The position numbers were made by a program, and so were the translations under genes. A stretch of DNA of 64,000 nt from Bacteriovorax stolpii (GTDB lineage Bacteria; Bdellovibrionota; Bacteriovoracia; Bacteriovoracales; Bacteriovoracaceae): NCBI GenBank assembly GCA_945883845.1, contig CAMCYI010000009.1, positions 1 to 64,000 of the forward strand, read 5' to 3'. Under the pieces are notes generated by a model, which was given only the letters and a program-made list of their open reading frames with translations, did not search any database and was not told the DNA's origin. Shown here piece by piece: positions 1 through 8,325 of this stretch; position 1 is the stretch's first letter, and every line of letters begins with the position of its first letter.

Positions 1-67
1 TTTGGCAAAATAATACCAGAACTTTTATATGAGGCTTCAAGAGAAGCACGAGTAGACTTTAATCTTT
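1..67 (+). repeat. 67-bp direct repeat, left copy
   Basis: This stretch matches positions 3905-3971 at 66 of 67 bases in the same orientation; the only difference is at position 20 (A here, G there). It contains a hairpin GCTTC-AAGA-GAAGC. The two copies bracket the three-gene glycosylation module. The window starts inside this copy, so it may extend further left. Function is unknown; it could be a mobile-element end or a recombination scar. Confidence 0.85.
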
Positions 68-121
68 GTAAGAAATGAGAGAAGAAAAAAGAATTTCATT
101 GATAGATCCTTTCTCATAAGT

Positions 122-901
122 CTATTTCTGGTTCTTTCTTATTTCTATATTGACAAAACTGCCCCAATTCTTTGATAAACGCAGAAGCATTTTCTCTATA
201 AGACGCACCAACGGACCCGTAACTGGTGAAAGAAGTGTCCAGTTCTTAAGACCTCCGGAAAGCCAATACCAGAGAGGGGAATGCGGTACATAGGAAGCCA
301 GCTCAAGACGAGGATAAAGCATCTTAAACTTCTCAATATCCCTCCTGAAAACGATCCATGCCAGGGCCCCATTAGCATCACTGAGCGGGCCTTTCGAATC
401 AAAGGACCAAATCACGCGCTTCTGATCAAATCCCTCGTGATGAAGGTACTTGAGAAGAAAGTAACTAATCATTCCTACGTGCTGATCCACAATCATGATC
501 TTTCCACCAGGAACAAGACATCTTTGGGCCTCAGATAAAAACTTCTCAACGTCAGGGATGTGATGAAAGGTATTGATCAAAAAGAAGCAACGAACGCTTG
601 AATCTTCAAATGGCATCTGCGTGGCATCCATTACCTGATCAAGGCCCTTATAGGGAATCACATCTGTCGTTATAACCTCGGGGATAAATTCTTTAAGAAA
701 GCCTCCACCGGATCCTATTTCAATAAGCTTTCCACTACCGGAAATATTTCTAAGTGAATCAGCACAATAAAGGTAATTGCGTTTATAAAATTCTTTAAGA
801 GCCCATTTTTTGTCAATGAACTGCTTGATTCTTGAAAGGTTCTCTACGGAATCCAGCTGGTGTTCAGCCACGAAACCCTGCTTTGATTTTAAAGAGGCCA
901 A
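122..901 (-). CDS. class I SAM-dependent methyltransferase
   Basis: Soluble methyltransferase of about 259 residues with a Rossmann-type motif I (LIEIGSGGGFLKEF, near residues 58-71), an acidic strand-2 end (TTDVIP) and a post-motif segment (NTFHHIPD) typical of Methyltransf_11 enzymes. The substrate is not visible. It overlaps the 3' end of the upstream glycosyltransferase gene, so both are translationally linked and the target is probably a glycan or lipid-linked sugar. The start is uncertain: a TTG at 901 gives the longest form, while a GTG at 871 after a weak AGGG overlaps the stop of the previous gene and is also plausible. Family assignment is firm; the role is inferred from neighbours. 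Confidence 0.85.
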   Translation of the reverse strand: MASLKSKQGFVAEHQLDSVENLSRIKQFIDKKWALKEFYKRNYLYCADSLRNISGSGKLIEIGSGGGFLKEFIPEVITTDVIPYKGLDQVMDATQMPFEDSSVRCFFLINTFHHIPDVEKFLSEAQRCLVPGGKIMIVDQHVGMISYFLLKYLHHEGFDQKRVIWSFDSKGPLSDANGALAWIVFRRDIEKFKMLYPRLELASYVPHSPLWYWLSGGLKNWTLLSPVTGPLVRLIEKMLLRLSKNWGSFVNIEIRKNQK

Positions 902-2165
902 TAAGAGTCATTCTTAAAAGCATGAATCCATGGGTGAAGCGACTAATCTGCGTTTCCCCGTAGACACGATTTTTATACTTAATCGGGATATCAGTGATTT
1001 TAAATCCAAGTTGGGCCGCAGGGAAGAGTAACTCAAAGTCACCGAATGGATCGAAGTCTCCGAAGTCCTCACGCCATTTAATCATTCGTAAGTAATCGCG
1101 TTTTGTAAAAACCTTGGTTCCACATAAACTATCACTGATGTAGTTATCAAGAGTGAAGCTTAGGAACTTGGCAAAGAATTTGTTCCCGATAAAGTTCAAT
1201 GGCTTCATGGCCTTCGATTCCATCGGATAGATAAGACGGGAGCCATTTAGGAAATCACCATGACCGTTTCTGTAGGCTTCATAGAAGCGTGTCATCATCT
1301 CAGGCGGCATGGTTAAGTCTGCATCCAGAATAAACATCAGTTCATTTGTAGCTTTCTCAAAGCCTAGTCTTACGGCATCACTTTTCCCCTTACCGGTTTG
1401 TTGATAAGAGTGAATTTTAAATTTACTCCCGTGAGCAACTTGAACACGCTGTATCTCTTCCCATGTTCCGTCAGAAGAGTGGCCTTCTACATAGATCAGC
1501 TCTCGTTGAGCTCCGCCAAAATCAGGCATCCTTGTTACAGCATCTTCGATATTTCCTTTTTCATTTCTGGCAGGAACAATAATTGAAACAGATGGAAGAT
1601 CTTCCCTGCTGACTTTAGGTCGCAGCACAAGCAGTGAAATCAAAGAGGTCTTTCTTACAAGAGGAATCATAGGCATCAGAAAGTTGATGAGGTTCGAGAT
1701 CCAAGGAATATAATACGGCATATAGATACAAGGACGGAGTCTCACTAGTTCAAACCCTGCAACTGAGCAGATACTGCGAATATCATCTTCAGTGATAAAT
1801 GTATTAGGAACTGGTGCAGTTCTGAATCCCAGAGCCTTTGCCATCATATAAAGCGGCTTAATGTATGGATTGTATGCAAGCGCAAACACACGTGACTCTG
1901 GAGACATCGAAGGTTTCAGCTTTTCGAGTAAAGATTGAATATCTGTATCGTGATTGAAGTTACCATTAAGGAAATAAATTTCTCTGCTGCCCGGGGAAAC
2001 TTTCGGGAGTTCATTAAGGTATTTAAAGACCCTTTTTTCTTTGCAATCAATGATCTCGAAAATGTTGAGATCGTCATGGGTAAGCGGAGTGACTTGCGTA
2101 AATGAATCATAATACCTCGAGAGAGCGGATATTTCTTTACCAATTTTTTTGTCACTGTACTGCAT
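864..2165 (-). CDS. GT2 family glycosyltransferase with N-terminal extension
   Basis: The C-terminal two thirds (from about residue 192) is a GT-A glycosyltransferase of the dolichol-phosphate-sugar synthase type: VSIIVPARNE at the start, the metal-binding DAD near residues 281-283 (LDADLTMP), and an SDSLCGTKVF-type acceptor segment. The first ~185 residues resemble a methyltransferase-like fold without a clear SAM motif and may serve recognition. It probably transfers an activated sugar to a polyprenyl or envelope acceptor. ATG at 2165 is preferred over TTG at 2186 because AAGGG lies 6-8 bases before it. It follows the TMTC-like gene by 11 bases and overlaps the methyltransferase, forming an operon. 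Confidence 0.88.
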   Translation of the reverse strand: MQYSDKKIGKEISALSRYYDSFTQVTPLTHDDLNIFEIIDCKEKRVFKYLNELPKVSPGSREIYFLNGNFNHDTDIQSLLEKLKPSMSPESRVFALAYNPYIKPLYMMAKALGFRTAPVPNTFITEDDIRSICSVAGFELVRLRPCIYMPYYIPWISNLINFLMPMIPLVRKTSLISLLVLRPKVSREDLPSVSIIVPARNEKGNIEDAVTRMPDFGGAQRELIYVEGHSSDGTWEEIQRVQVAHGSKFKIHSYQQTGKGKSDAVRLGFEKATNELMFILDADLTMPPEMMTRFYEAYRNGHGDFLNGSRLIYPMESKAMKPLNFIGNKFFAKFLSFTLDNYISDSLCGTKVFTKRDYLRMIKWREDFGDFDPFGDFELLFPAAQLGFKITDIPIKYKNRVYGETQISRFTHGFMLLRMTLIGLFKIKAGFRG

Positions 2166-2176
2166 GAGTAACCCTT

Positions 2177-3745
2177 TTAACGACAATAACTTTTTGTATA
2201 ACCCTTAATCGTGAAGCCCCATTTTTCATGGGCACCCTTAATCTTAAAAATTTTTTGGATATCTGAGTGAGCAGAAGAAAACTTCGCATCTTCACCCAGC
2301 TCCTTTAAAAGATCCAGGTAGTTTTCATAAAACGCCTGGTTTTTTACGGCCAGACTTTCTCTAATCAGCGCTTCCATATAAGGAAGTGCTTCTTTATATT
2401 TCATCAGACCAATCAGGTTAGAGACAGAAAGAAACGCACAGTTATTTTTTATTTTTTGAAACCTCGCTGAAGGGCAGACTCTCTCAAGAATTTTCTGGCT
2501 TTCTTCGCACCGATTCTCTTCCGTGAGATAGAAGGCAAGATTCTGACCACTCATGGATGAGCCCGGATACTTCTCAAGCGCATAGGCCCAAAGGCCCCTT
2601 GGTTCTTGCCATTGCAAAGTATAGAGGACATTGAAAAATAATAAAAAAGCTGCAAAGCTCCCAAGAATAAAAAACTTCAGCATCTGATTTATCGGGATTG
2701 CATACACTCCCAAAACAATCGCTACACAAAGAATTATATTGCTCTGATACAGGCGATACTCAGCAAATGGGTTAATGAACTGCAGGACTGTAAAATAGGG
2801 AGCGACACTAAAGAGGAAGAAGAGGGCAAGAAAGCTGACCACAGGCTTTGCTTTTCTGAACTTAAAGACAGCAACAATACTAAAAATCCAGATCCCCATG
2901 CCAACAATGACATCTATTAACGGCGGGTGTGCTGTCCATTCATGGAAAATCGACTGCTCAGCCGGGTTGAAGAACATCATGAGGTAAAAATACATGTAAT
3001 GAAGATTTGTCCATAGATAGTCAGAGTATGGGTAAAGTTCAAACCCAACAACTCCGCCGTGGATATCAAAGTTTAAAAGAAATCTAAGTGGGATCAACCA
3101 TAGAGCATGTGAAAAGAAGAAGAGATGTTTCTTCCAATCTATCTGTTTTAAATCTGTTGTCCCAAGAATGTAATCAGCAGATAAAAACAAGCATGGAGTC
3201 AGCACACATGTTTCTTTAACCAGAAGGGATATGATCAATCCAGCGTAGATCACCCATTTGTTTTTTTTCTGCAGATAGAGCAGTAGTAACACTAACGTTG
3301 AGAGTGTTTTCAAAAGTTCAATCCGACCCATGATATATGTTACGGACTCAATCTGAATTGGATGGATAAAAAAAAGGAGACAGATCAGGACATTTGCTAG
3401 TCGATCTCTTATGCCGATTAGTGGAAGCAGAGACGCCAGCACCAGGGTACAAGCTGCGTGAAGGAGATTGTTAAAAAGATGGAAGGACCACGTCTGGCCA
3501 CCCGAAACCATCCAGTCAAACGATAAGGTTAGATTCTGAATGACCCTGTTCTGTCTGAACGGTTCTCTCAGAATTGCACCCCAGTCAAAAAAATCATGCA
3601 GATTATTATTCTGAACAATTTGTACGACATCATCGTAGGCGAAGGGAACCTGAAAATTAAGAAAAGAAAGTCCTATTGTCAGAACGACAACTACTAATCG
3701 GAAAACCGTCACTTGTCGGTTCTGGGCATAGCCTGGAAATTTCAT
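2177..3745 (-). CDS. TMTC/PMT-like polytopic membrane protein
   Basis: About 522 residues with roughly ten hydrophobic segments and a soluble C-terminal tail of about 120 residues with TPR-like helices. The first loop (FAYDDVVQIVQNN) and the segment HPIQIESVTYIMGR match the TMTC/O-mannosyltransferase-like GT-C family, in which an acidic first loop is catalytic. A likely role is sugar transfer from a polyprenyl-phosphate donor at the periplasmic face, with the donor made by the GT2 enzyme downstream. The start at 3745 is chosen because the membrane region begins soon after; upstream in-frame codons to 3892 would encode an uncharacteristic leader that runs toward the direct repeat. No good ribosome binding site is visible. 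Confidence 0.8.
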   Translation of the reverse strand: MKFPGYAQNRQVTVFRLVVVVLTIGLSFLNFQVPFAYDDVVQIVQNNNLHDFFDWGAILREPFRQNRVIQNLTLSFDWMVSGGQTWSFHLFNNLLHAACTLVLASLLPLIGIRDRLANVLICLLFFIHPIQIESVTYIMGRIELLKTLSTLVLLLLYLQKKNKWVIYAGLIISLLVKETCVLTPCLFLSADYILGTTDLKQIDWKKHLFFFSHALWLIPLRFLLNFDIHGGVVGFELYPYSDYLWTNLHYMYFYLMMFFNPAEQSIFHEWTAHPPLIDVIVGMGIWIFSIVAVFKFRKAKPVVSFLALFFLFSVAPYFTVLQFINPFAEYRLYQSNIILCVAIVLGVYAIPINQMLKFFILGSFAAFLLFFNVLYTLQWQEPRGLWAYALEKYPGSSMSGQNLAFYLTEENRCEESQKILERVCPSARFQKIKNNCAFLSVSNLIGLMKYKEALPYMEALIRESLAVKNQAFYENYLDLLKELGEDAKFSSAHSDIQKIFKIKGAHEKWGFTIKGYTKSYCR

Positions 3746-3904
3746 AATGATTATTCTAGCAGTTGAGCGGGCAAAAGATAGTCTATTTAGGGCGAAGCTG
3801 GTGCCTGAAGAAGATCCCGTCATTACCGAATTCTGAAGCTGCAAAAGCAGAAGTCGGAGACATAACTGTTTTAGCCTTCTGCCCCTTTGCATCGACCTCG
3901 GCCA

Positions 3905-3971
3905 TTTGGCAAAATAATACCAGGACTTTTATATGAGGCTTCAAGAGAAGCACGAGTAGACTTTAATCTTT
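3905..3971 (+). repeat. 67-bp direct repeat, right copy
   Basis: Right-hand partner of the repeat at 1-67 (66/67 identical, direct orientation). Its end abuts the stop codon (3973) of the next gene. Recombination between the two copies would delete or circularise about 3.9 kb carrying exactly the three glycosylation genes. A shorter related segment (gaggcgaatagactttaat) occurs near 28903-28922. Confidence 0.85.
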
Positions 3972-3972
3972 T

Positions 3973-4548
3973 TTATTCGCTACGGGCATTTCGATTGGTT
4001 GCACCATTGGCCGGCGCTTGCCGCTGCCTCGAAGGAGGCGAAGTGTTCCTATCGTCGTCGTTAATGCTCATGTCATCACCCCACGGCATCATTGAACTGA
4101 TTCTTTCTCCCCAGGTTTGCTCCCGGTAACAAGCAAGTGTAATGCGCCCTCTGGTGGGAATTCTTGAGTCGCTCCAGTGACTTCCTTCAGTAAAATCGAT
4201 ACCAGAACTGTAGTAATCAAAGCCTCTGAAAGTTGTCTGACAAAGACTGCGCATGGTGGCCGTGTACCTTTCTCTCTCTTCAACAGTAGGAAAAGTCAGA
4301 TCAGGATAACTCTGTCCTCTGCTATCAGTGCGACTGAGCATTTTCATGCTGATTCTTTGGTTATCGGCGCGGATAATACTCATTTGTAAGCGATTAGTCC
4401 CACTGGTGATCTCGAAGACATCATCACTCACATAGCGACAGGTGGGACAATAAGTTGTCAGCCAATTGGCAACTCTTGGTGAGGGTTCATTTTCTTCTTC
4501 TGCGAAGGCCGAGAGAGTAATAACAAAAATGAGTATTAATTTGATCAT
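3973..4548 (-). CDS. secreted protein with INDDDR C-terminal tail
   Basis: 191 residues. A Sec signal peptide (MIKLILIFVITLSAFA) is followed by a body with a CPTC pair near residues 34-37 and two further cysteines, suggesting disulfides. The last ~30 residues start SINDDDRNTSPPSR and are rich in Arg, Ser, Pro and Asn; the same INDDDR-plus-basic-tail layout ends the protein at 6002-6568, whose body is unrelated. I do not recognise the body family. There is no Shine-Dalgarno; instead a sigma-28-like -10 ends six bases before the ATG, so the mRNA is probably leaderless. Export is well supported, function unknown. Confidence 0.8.
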   Translation of the reverse strand: MIKLILIFVITLSAFAEEENEPSPRVANWLTTYCPTCRYVSDDVFEITSGTNRLQMSIIRADNQRISMKMLSRTDSRGQSYPDLTFPTVEERERYTATMRSLCQTTFRGFDYYSSGIDFTEGSHWSDSRIPTRGRITLACYREQTWGERISSMMPWGDDMSINDDDRNTSPPSRQRQAPANGATNRNARSE

Positions 4549-4554
4549 GAATTC

Positions 4555-4581
4555 TTATCGGATTGTCGGATGAAAACCATA
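4555..4581 (-). promoter_or_regulatory. sigma-28 (FliA)-like promoter, leaderless start
   Basis: Reading on the minus strand, TATGGTTT (4574-4581) is separated by exactly 11 bases from TCCGATAA (4555-4562). The flagellar sigma factor consensus is TAAAGTTT-N11-GCCGATAA, so 13 of 16 positions match. Only GAATTC separates the -10 from the ATG at 4548, placing the expected start of transcription at or next to the start codon. Confidence 0.65.
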
Positions 4582-4824
4582 AGTGGAAGGCCATGACCTA
4601 TTCTTAGTCTGTCAGATTGACCATTTTAGTGTCTAAAGAATAGATAGTGCACTGTGAAGTTTATCTGACACTCGCCCTACTTCACCCATATGACATAAAA
4701 TATGGGCATGCCTGAATGAATTATTTGATTTCACATGAGACCAGTTTACGCAGATATCCCCTGAAGTGATGGAATAAATTGAATTCGAGGCCCCAAGATC
4801 AAATCTGGGAAATAATTTTCAGCA

Positions 4825-5790
4825 ATGATCACAAACTTCATCGCCATTCTCACTTTGTGTATTTTTAAAATGAAGGGCCCACTTCCTTTCGATGTTTACA
4901 TCGAACGCTTCCCGGGCAAGTTTACGAAGCTCTACCACAAAGGCGATGAGTGCGACCAAGAGCAGTTGATTAACTTTGAGGCAAAATCAGTCCAAGTCAT
5001 GTTCATTCGAGAAGATGACAAGGTTGTCTACGCGACCCACCTTGCCGCCATTCTGGATGATGCCATCGATTATCCTGGAAAACTGACCGATACAGACGTT
5101 GTTGAGATTGTCGCGAGAGGCCTAGAAATTACTTTTGAACAAGTACTCGAGCAGGATGATGAGGTGGGTGAAAACCTTCGATGGGCGCAGAGTCAGGTAA
5201 GAGCTTCCTTGAGTCTCATCACGAAAGATCTGTCAGGAGCGATGGAGATTTATCGAACACTCCAACAGGACTTCGATCTTGCGAAGCACTCATATATGGT
5301 CATGCTCTTTTCACTGATACTCGCCCGTGAAGTCGGATACGAGAATGAAAAGAAATTGCTTCAAATCGGTCTTGGAGCGCTCTTTCACGATCTCGGTCAG
5401 ACTCGGATCGACGAGGAACTGTTCCGGCGCACAAAACTTACACCGAAAGAATGGGACGCCGTTAAGGACCACCCAGAATTAGGAATCAAAATCCTTGACC
5501 ACTGTAAGGGAGTGACGACAGAGATACGTCAGATCGTACTTCATACCCATGAGCAAATTAACGGTCGGGGTTACCCCAACCGCCTAGCGAACTCACAGAT
5601 CTATCCACCGGCTAAAATCGTCGCCATCGCTGATACCTTTGTTTCATTGATCAGCAAGACTCATTATCGGCAGCTTAGCTACACACCGATTGAGGCACTG
5701 GAAATCATGAGAGTTGATGAGGGTCACTTCGATCTAGGTTTTCTCGAATCATTCTCAAAGGTTTTCTTTAAAAAAACTACTGCGGCTTAA
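4825..5790 (+). CDS. HD-GYP domain cyclic-di-GMP phosphodiesterase
   Basis: The N-terminal ~110 residues match the small domain often placed before HD-GYP in Bdellovibrio-type proteins (DVYIERFPGKFTKLYHKGD). The HD-GYP domain follows: HDLGQ near residue 191, the HPELGIKIL helix, and HTHEQINGRGYP near residue 240. The histidine spacing is slightly altered (HTHE where HHE is usual), but GYP is intact, so hydrolysis of c-di-GMP is likely. The protein is probably cytosolic. The start is uncertain: ATG at 4825 or ATG at 4870 (MKGPLPFDVY), neither with a clear ribosome site. The upstream 276 bases contain a 13-base match to the R repeat (near 4674) and an imperfect inverted repeat CCCATAT/ATATGGG. 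Confidence 0.88.
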   Translation: MITNFIAILTLCIFKMKGPLPFDVYIERFPGKFTKLYHKGDECDQEQLINFEAKSVQVMFIREDDKVVYATHLAAILDDAIDYPGKLTDTDVVEIVARGLEITFEQVLEQDDEVGENLRWAQSQVRASLSLITKDLSGAMEIYRTLQQDFDLAKHSYMVMLFSLILAREVGYENEKKLLQIGLGALFHDLGQTRIDEELFRRTKLTPKEWDAVKDHPELGIKILDHCKGVTTEIRQIVLHTHEQINGRGYPNRLANSQIYPPAKIVAIADTFVSLISKTHYRQLSYTPIEALEIMRVDEGHFDLGFLESFSKVFFKKTTAA

Positions 5791-5853
5791 ACACACAAAC
5801 GATTAGTCTTAAGTAAGAGAGTGTGCAAGTTCAAGCAAGTTTGTTTCAAGGAT

Positions 5854-5947
5854 AGCAGAAGCAATGAAATCCCGCCCTTTAGGATTTGGACGACCTTCGG
5901 TCTCTATTATAAAGGAAAATCTTCACCGCTTTTTGGCGGGGTCGGCT
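5854..5947 (+). repeat. R repeat, copy A (right-truncated)
   Basis: Shares the R core from cagaa.caat through gatttgg.cgacc, ttcggtctctattataaagg, the CCGC-TTTTTG-GCGG hairpin and gtcggct. The usual left end and right end (aggagatggtcttatttaag) are absent. It lies between convergent genes. Just to its right is an imperfect hairpin built from tcggc.acagt and actgt.ggccga (5942-5968). Confidence 0.85.
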
Positions 5948-6001
5948 ACAGTCAGAACTGTTGGCCGAGGTATTTTCCGTCACGACAAAATGAAACTGAC
6001 A

Positions 6002-6568
6002 CTACCTAGAGGTTGCCCTTCTCTCAGTTTGTCTTGATGAAGTCCGTGATCTGTCACGAGGAGTTGGGCTCCGGTCATCATCGTTAATGGCAAGACTTTC
6101 TCTTTGAGCGGCTTCTTGCTGGAGCTTGAGATCGCGGATGGTCATGAGATTTGAGTAAGCGGTTTGGCACGGTGAGTGACTTCCCGTGAGTCCATTGAAG
6201 ATGGTTTCTCTAGTCCGTTGAAACGCTCCTTGAAATAAGGAGGGATAGTGTTCGGAATAAAAGATATCTAGGAGGGCACCAAACCCGGCCCCCGTCACTT
6301 CGGCAATTTTAACGTCTCGTCGTTGGTGAACCGTATAATCCACTAACGCTGGCCCTAGAGGGAGTGTTCGCCAAACAGCTGAACCGACAGAGGCAGCAGC
6401 ACCGTAACCACAAGACGCTACCAGATACCCCATTTGCTTGAGGGCTTCGTTATTTCTTTCATTCACAGAAAGAGAATTCACATAGTGGTGGTAATCATAA
6501 ACTTGTGCCCCTGAGGACAGGGACATCGTCAGCAAAAGGACGAGAGAAAAGAACTTTATTTTGGTCAT
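6002..6568 (-). CDS. secreted protein with INDDDR C-terminal tail
   Basis: 188 residues from ATG 6568. A signal peptide (cleavage near SSGAQ) is followed by a mainly helical body with three cysteines and a Gly/Ala-rich stretch (CGYGAAASVGSAVW). The tail begins LAINDDDRSPTPRDR and ends RRATSR. The INDDDR hexapeptide is shared with the protein at 3973-4548, but four of its six codons differ synonymously, so it is conserved as protein rather than copied recently as DNA. ATG 6568 is preferred over TTG 6571 because it places the sigma-28-like -10 six bases upstream, the same spacing as in the sister gene. Family unknown. Confidence 0.78.
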   Translation of the reverse strand: MTKIKFFSLVLLLTMSLSSGAQVYDYHHYVNSLSVNERNNEALKQMGYLVASCGYGAAASVGSAVWRTLPLGPALVDYTVHQRRDVKIAEVTGAGFGALLDIFYSEHYPSLFQGAFQRTRETIFNGLTGSHSPCQTAYSNLMTIRDLKLQQEAAQRESLAINDDDRSPTPRDRSRTSSRQTERRATSR

Positions 6569-6574
6569 CAAGAC

Positions 6575-6601
6575 TTATCGTCATCTGGGGCCAATTCTTG
6601 A
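6575..6601 (-). promoter_or_regulatory. sigma-28 (FliA)-like promoter, leaderless start
   Basis: On the minus strand TCAAGAAT (6594-6601), an 11-base spacer, then GACGATAA (6575-6582). GTCTTG separates the -10 from the ATG at 6568, the same six-base distance as at the promoter near 4560. The -35 match is weaker (5 of 8). Confidence 0.55.
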
Positions 6602-6614
6602 ATTTAGGTCAGTC

Positions 6615-6914
6615 TTACCTTGGAATATAGGTTCGACACTTAACCTCACCATCTATTAACCCCACAGTAATATTTTCGGTCGTGCATTCATAATCTCTAT
6701 TAAATTTACAACCAATAACTTTGCAGGCCCCTACACCGGCCAATCTCTTACTCTCGTGTGTATGTCTTGTAGAATCCATAAACGTATCACAACCAGGATT
6801 TGAGTTATCCCCAATTGTAATGGCCTTCGCATGACAATTTTTAATCACATTAAATCCACAGTTTTGGGCATCACATTTTTTCACTAAGGGCATCTCTATA
6901 ATAAATTTCTCCAT
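6615..6914 (-). CDS. tandem DUF1540 domain small protein
   Basis: 99 residues holding two copies of a short four-cysteine motif: C-x4-C-x7-C...C near residues 14-43 and again C-x3-C-x6-C...C near 63-93. This matches the DUF1540 family, small cysteine-rich domains thought to bind a metal. There is no signal peptide, so it is cytosolic. A GGAGAT site precedes the ATG. It points the same way as the secreted gene downstream but is separated by 46 bases that contain that gene's own promoter, so the two are probably independent. Molecular role unknown. Confidence 0.82.
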   Translation of the reverse strand: MEKFIIEMPLVKKCDAQNCGFNVIKNCHAKAITIGDNSNPGCDTFMDSTRHTHESKRLAGVGACKVIGCKFNRDYECTTENITVGLIDGEVKCRTYIPR

Positions 6915-7131
6915 AATAAGATCTCCATATAAGTTTTGAAAAAAACATTCGATACAGCTGAAAGCATCTTTTCAAAAACTTCTCGAAAACAAACTGACCT
7001 TGATCATAACCAGTGAAGTTTAACCTTAAGTTATAAGCAATTTCGTTGGACGTTAAAGGTCATCACCATACTGAGTCTGTCCTTGACCTCCTACATTAGG
7101 ATATATTGATAACAGTACCAAGGAGGGAAAG

Positions 7132-7881
7132 ATGAGAACATTTGAAAACAAAGTCGTAATTGTAACAGGTGCAAGCTCTGGGATAGGCCGAGCCACTGCA
7201 ATAGCTTTCGCCAAAGAAGGTGCAAAGGTAATAGTGAGTGATGTCCAAGAAAAAGATGGCCTTGCGACAGTGGAAGAAATAAAAAAAGACAAAGGTGAAG
7301 CACACTTTATCCAGTGCGATGTTTCTTCAGAAGAACAAGTTAAAAATCTCGTTGATAAAACACTCGCGAAGTATGGCAGGCTAGACTGTGCTTACAATAA
7401 TGCAGGCGTGGAAGGATCACCTTGCAGCACCGTCGAATGCTCTACAGAGAACTGGGATAAGACGATCAACATCAATCTTAAAGGTGTTTGGTTGTGCATG
7501 AAGTATGAAATTCCAGCAATGCTCAAATATGGTAAGGGAAGCATCGTTAACTGTTCTTCCATCGCCGGACTTGTAGGCTTTGAAACTATTCCAGCCTATG
7601 TCGCCAGCAAACATGGGGTCATAGGTCTCACGGAAACTGCTGCACTCGAGTTTGCAAAGAAAAATATAAGAGTCAACGCTGTTTGCCCGGGGGCCATACA
7701 TACGCCCATGCTGGATCGATTTACACATGGAGAAGAGAAAGCGATGGCAGAACAAGACCCAATGGGTAGAGTGGGAAGACCTGAAGAGATAGCAGACAGC
7801 GTTTTGTGGCTTTGCTCTGACAAGTCCTCTTATGTCACTGGACAGTCGATTGCTGTTGACGGTGGTTGGGTTGCTCACTGA
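7132..7881 (+). CDS. short-chain dehydrogenase/reductase
   Basis: Classical SDR of 249 residues: cofactor motif TGASSGIG (12-19), NNAG (89-92), catalytic Ser near 142, and Y156-x3-K160. The acidic residue at the end of strand 2 (VSDV) suggests NAD preference. The C-terminal [14 protein letters not shown] is typical of glucose-1-dehydrogenase/3-oxoacyl reductase-like SDRs; the substrate cannot be told. A strong AAGGAGG lies 5 bases before the ATG. It is monocistronic; R copy B lies 120 bases downstream. Family certain, substrate unknown. Confidence 0.92.
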   Translation: MRTFENKVVIVTGASSGIGRATAIAFAKEGAKVIVSDVQEKDGLATVEEIKKDKGEAHFIQCDVSSEEQVKNLVDKTLAKYGRLDCAYNNAGVEGSPCSTVECSTENWDKTININLKGVWLCMKYEIPAMLKYGKGSIVNCSSIAGLVGFETIPAYVASKHGVIGLTETAALEFAKKNIRVNAVCPGAIHTPMLDRFTHGEEKAMAEQDPMGRVGRPEEIADSVLWLCSDKSSYVTGQSIAVDGGWVAH

Positions 7882-8000
7882 TATAGTGACCGCGCGGTAT
7901 CGAGATTATCAAATTCGATCTCCGGTGCTATCTCGTAAAAGATCTTTTAGAGAAGTGACTTTAATTCCTGTGGATTCATTCTTTTTCTCCAACATTATTA

Positions 8001-8138
8001 GCCCTACTTCACCATACATCAGAAACAATTAAATCCCGCCCTTTCGGATTTGGATGACCTCCGGTCTCTATAATAAAGGAAAATCTTCACCGCTTTTTGG
8101 CGGAGTCGGCCGAAATTTAGGAGATGGTCTTATTTAAG
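8001..8138 (+). repeat. R repeat, copy B
   Basis: Nearly full copy starting at gccctacttcaccatac and ending tcttatttaag. It contains the GACC-TCC-GGTC hairpin; the loop differs from the TTC of other copies while both stem arms are kept. The CCGC-TTTTTG-GCGG hairpin and the aggagatgg motif are present. Nine bases after its right end begins the ppsA remnant. Together with that remnant it fills the 444-base gap between the SDR and the export operon. Confidence 0.92.
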
Positions 8139-8146
8139 GAAAAATT

Positions 8147-8299
8147 ATGCCTATGGACATTGAATGGGCAAAGGACGGAAGAAGCGGCGAACTTTTTATA
8201 CTTCAAGCAAGACCTGAGAGGGTCCACGCCTTTACGGTGCAAGGTGAAAGCCGACAATTACTATTTACAAAAATTCATTGGACCTTAAGGTCACATTAG
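8147..8299 (+). pseudogene. ppsA: phosphoenolpyruvate synthase fragment
   Basis: An open frame of 50 codons encodes [21 protein letters not shown], the conserved segment that closes the N-terminal nucleotide-binding domain of phosphoenolpyruvate synthase. The complete enzyme is about 790 residues, so only a small internal piece remains; the frame then runs out. The remnant begins right after R copy B. It is not expected to be functional. The gene origin is clear; how the fragment arrived is inference (deletion or capture with the repeat). Confidence 0.75.
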
Positions 8300-8325
8300 A
8301 TGGTCAATCATGCAAACTACAAAGA

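Noticed and set aside
4357..4366. A second GCCGATAA on the minus strand inside the INDDDR-tail gene
   Set aside because: It lies within coding sequence with no start codon at a suitable distance and no -35 at 11 bases; treated as chance.
7417..7878. 153-codon minus-strand frame opposite the SDR gene
   Set aside because: It is antisense to a clear dehydrogenase with all catalytic motifs, has no ribosome site and no recognisable protein features.
8124..8138. ATG inside the R right end (aggagatggtcttatttaag) as a conserved start codon
   Set aside because: The AGGAG overlaps the ATG with no spacing, and the frames that follow differ in every copy and end early, so no shared product is made.
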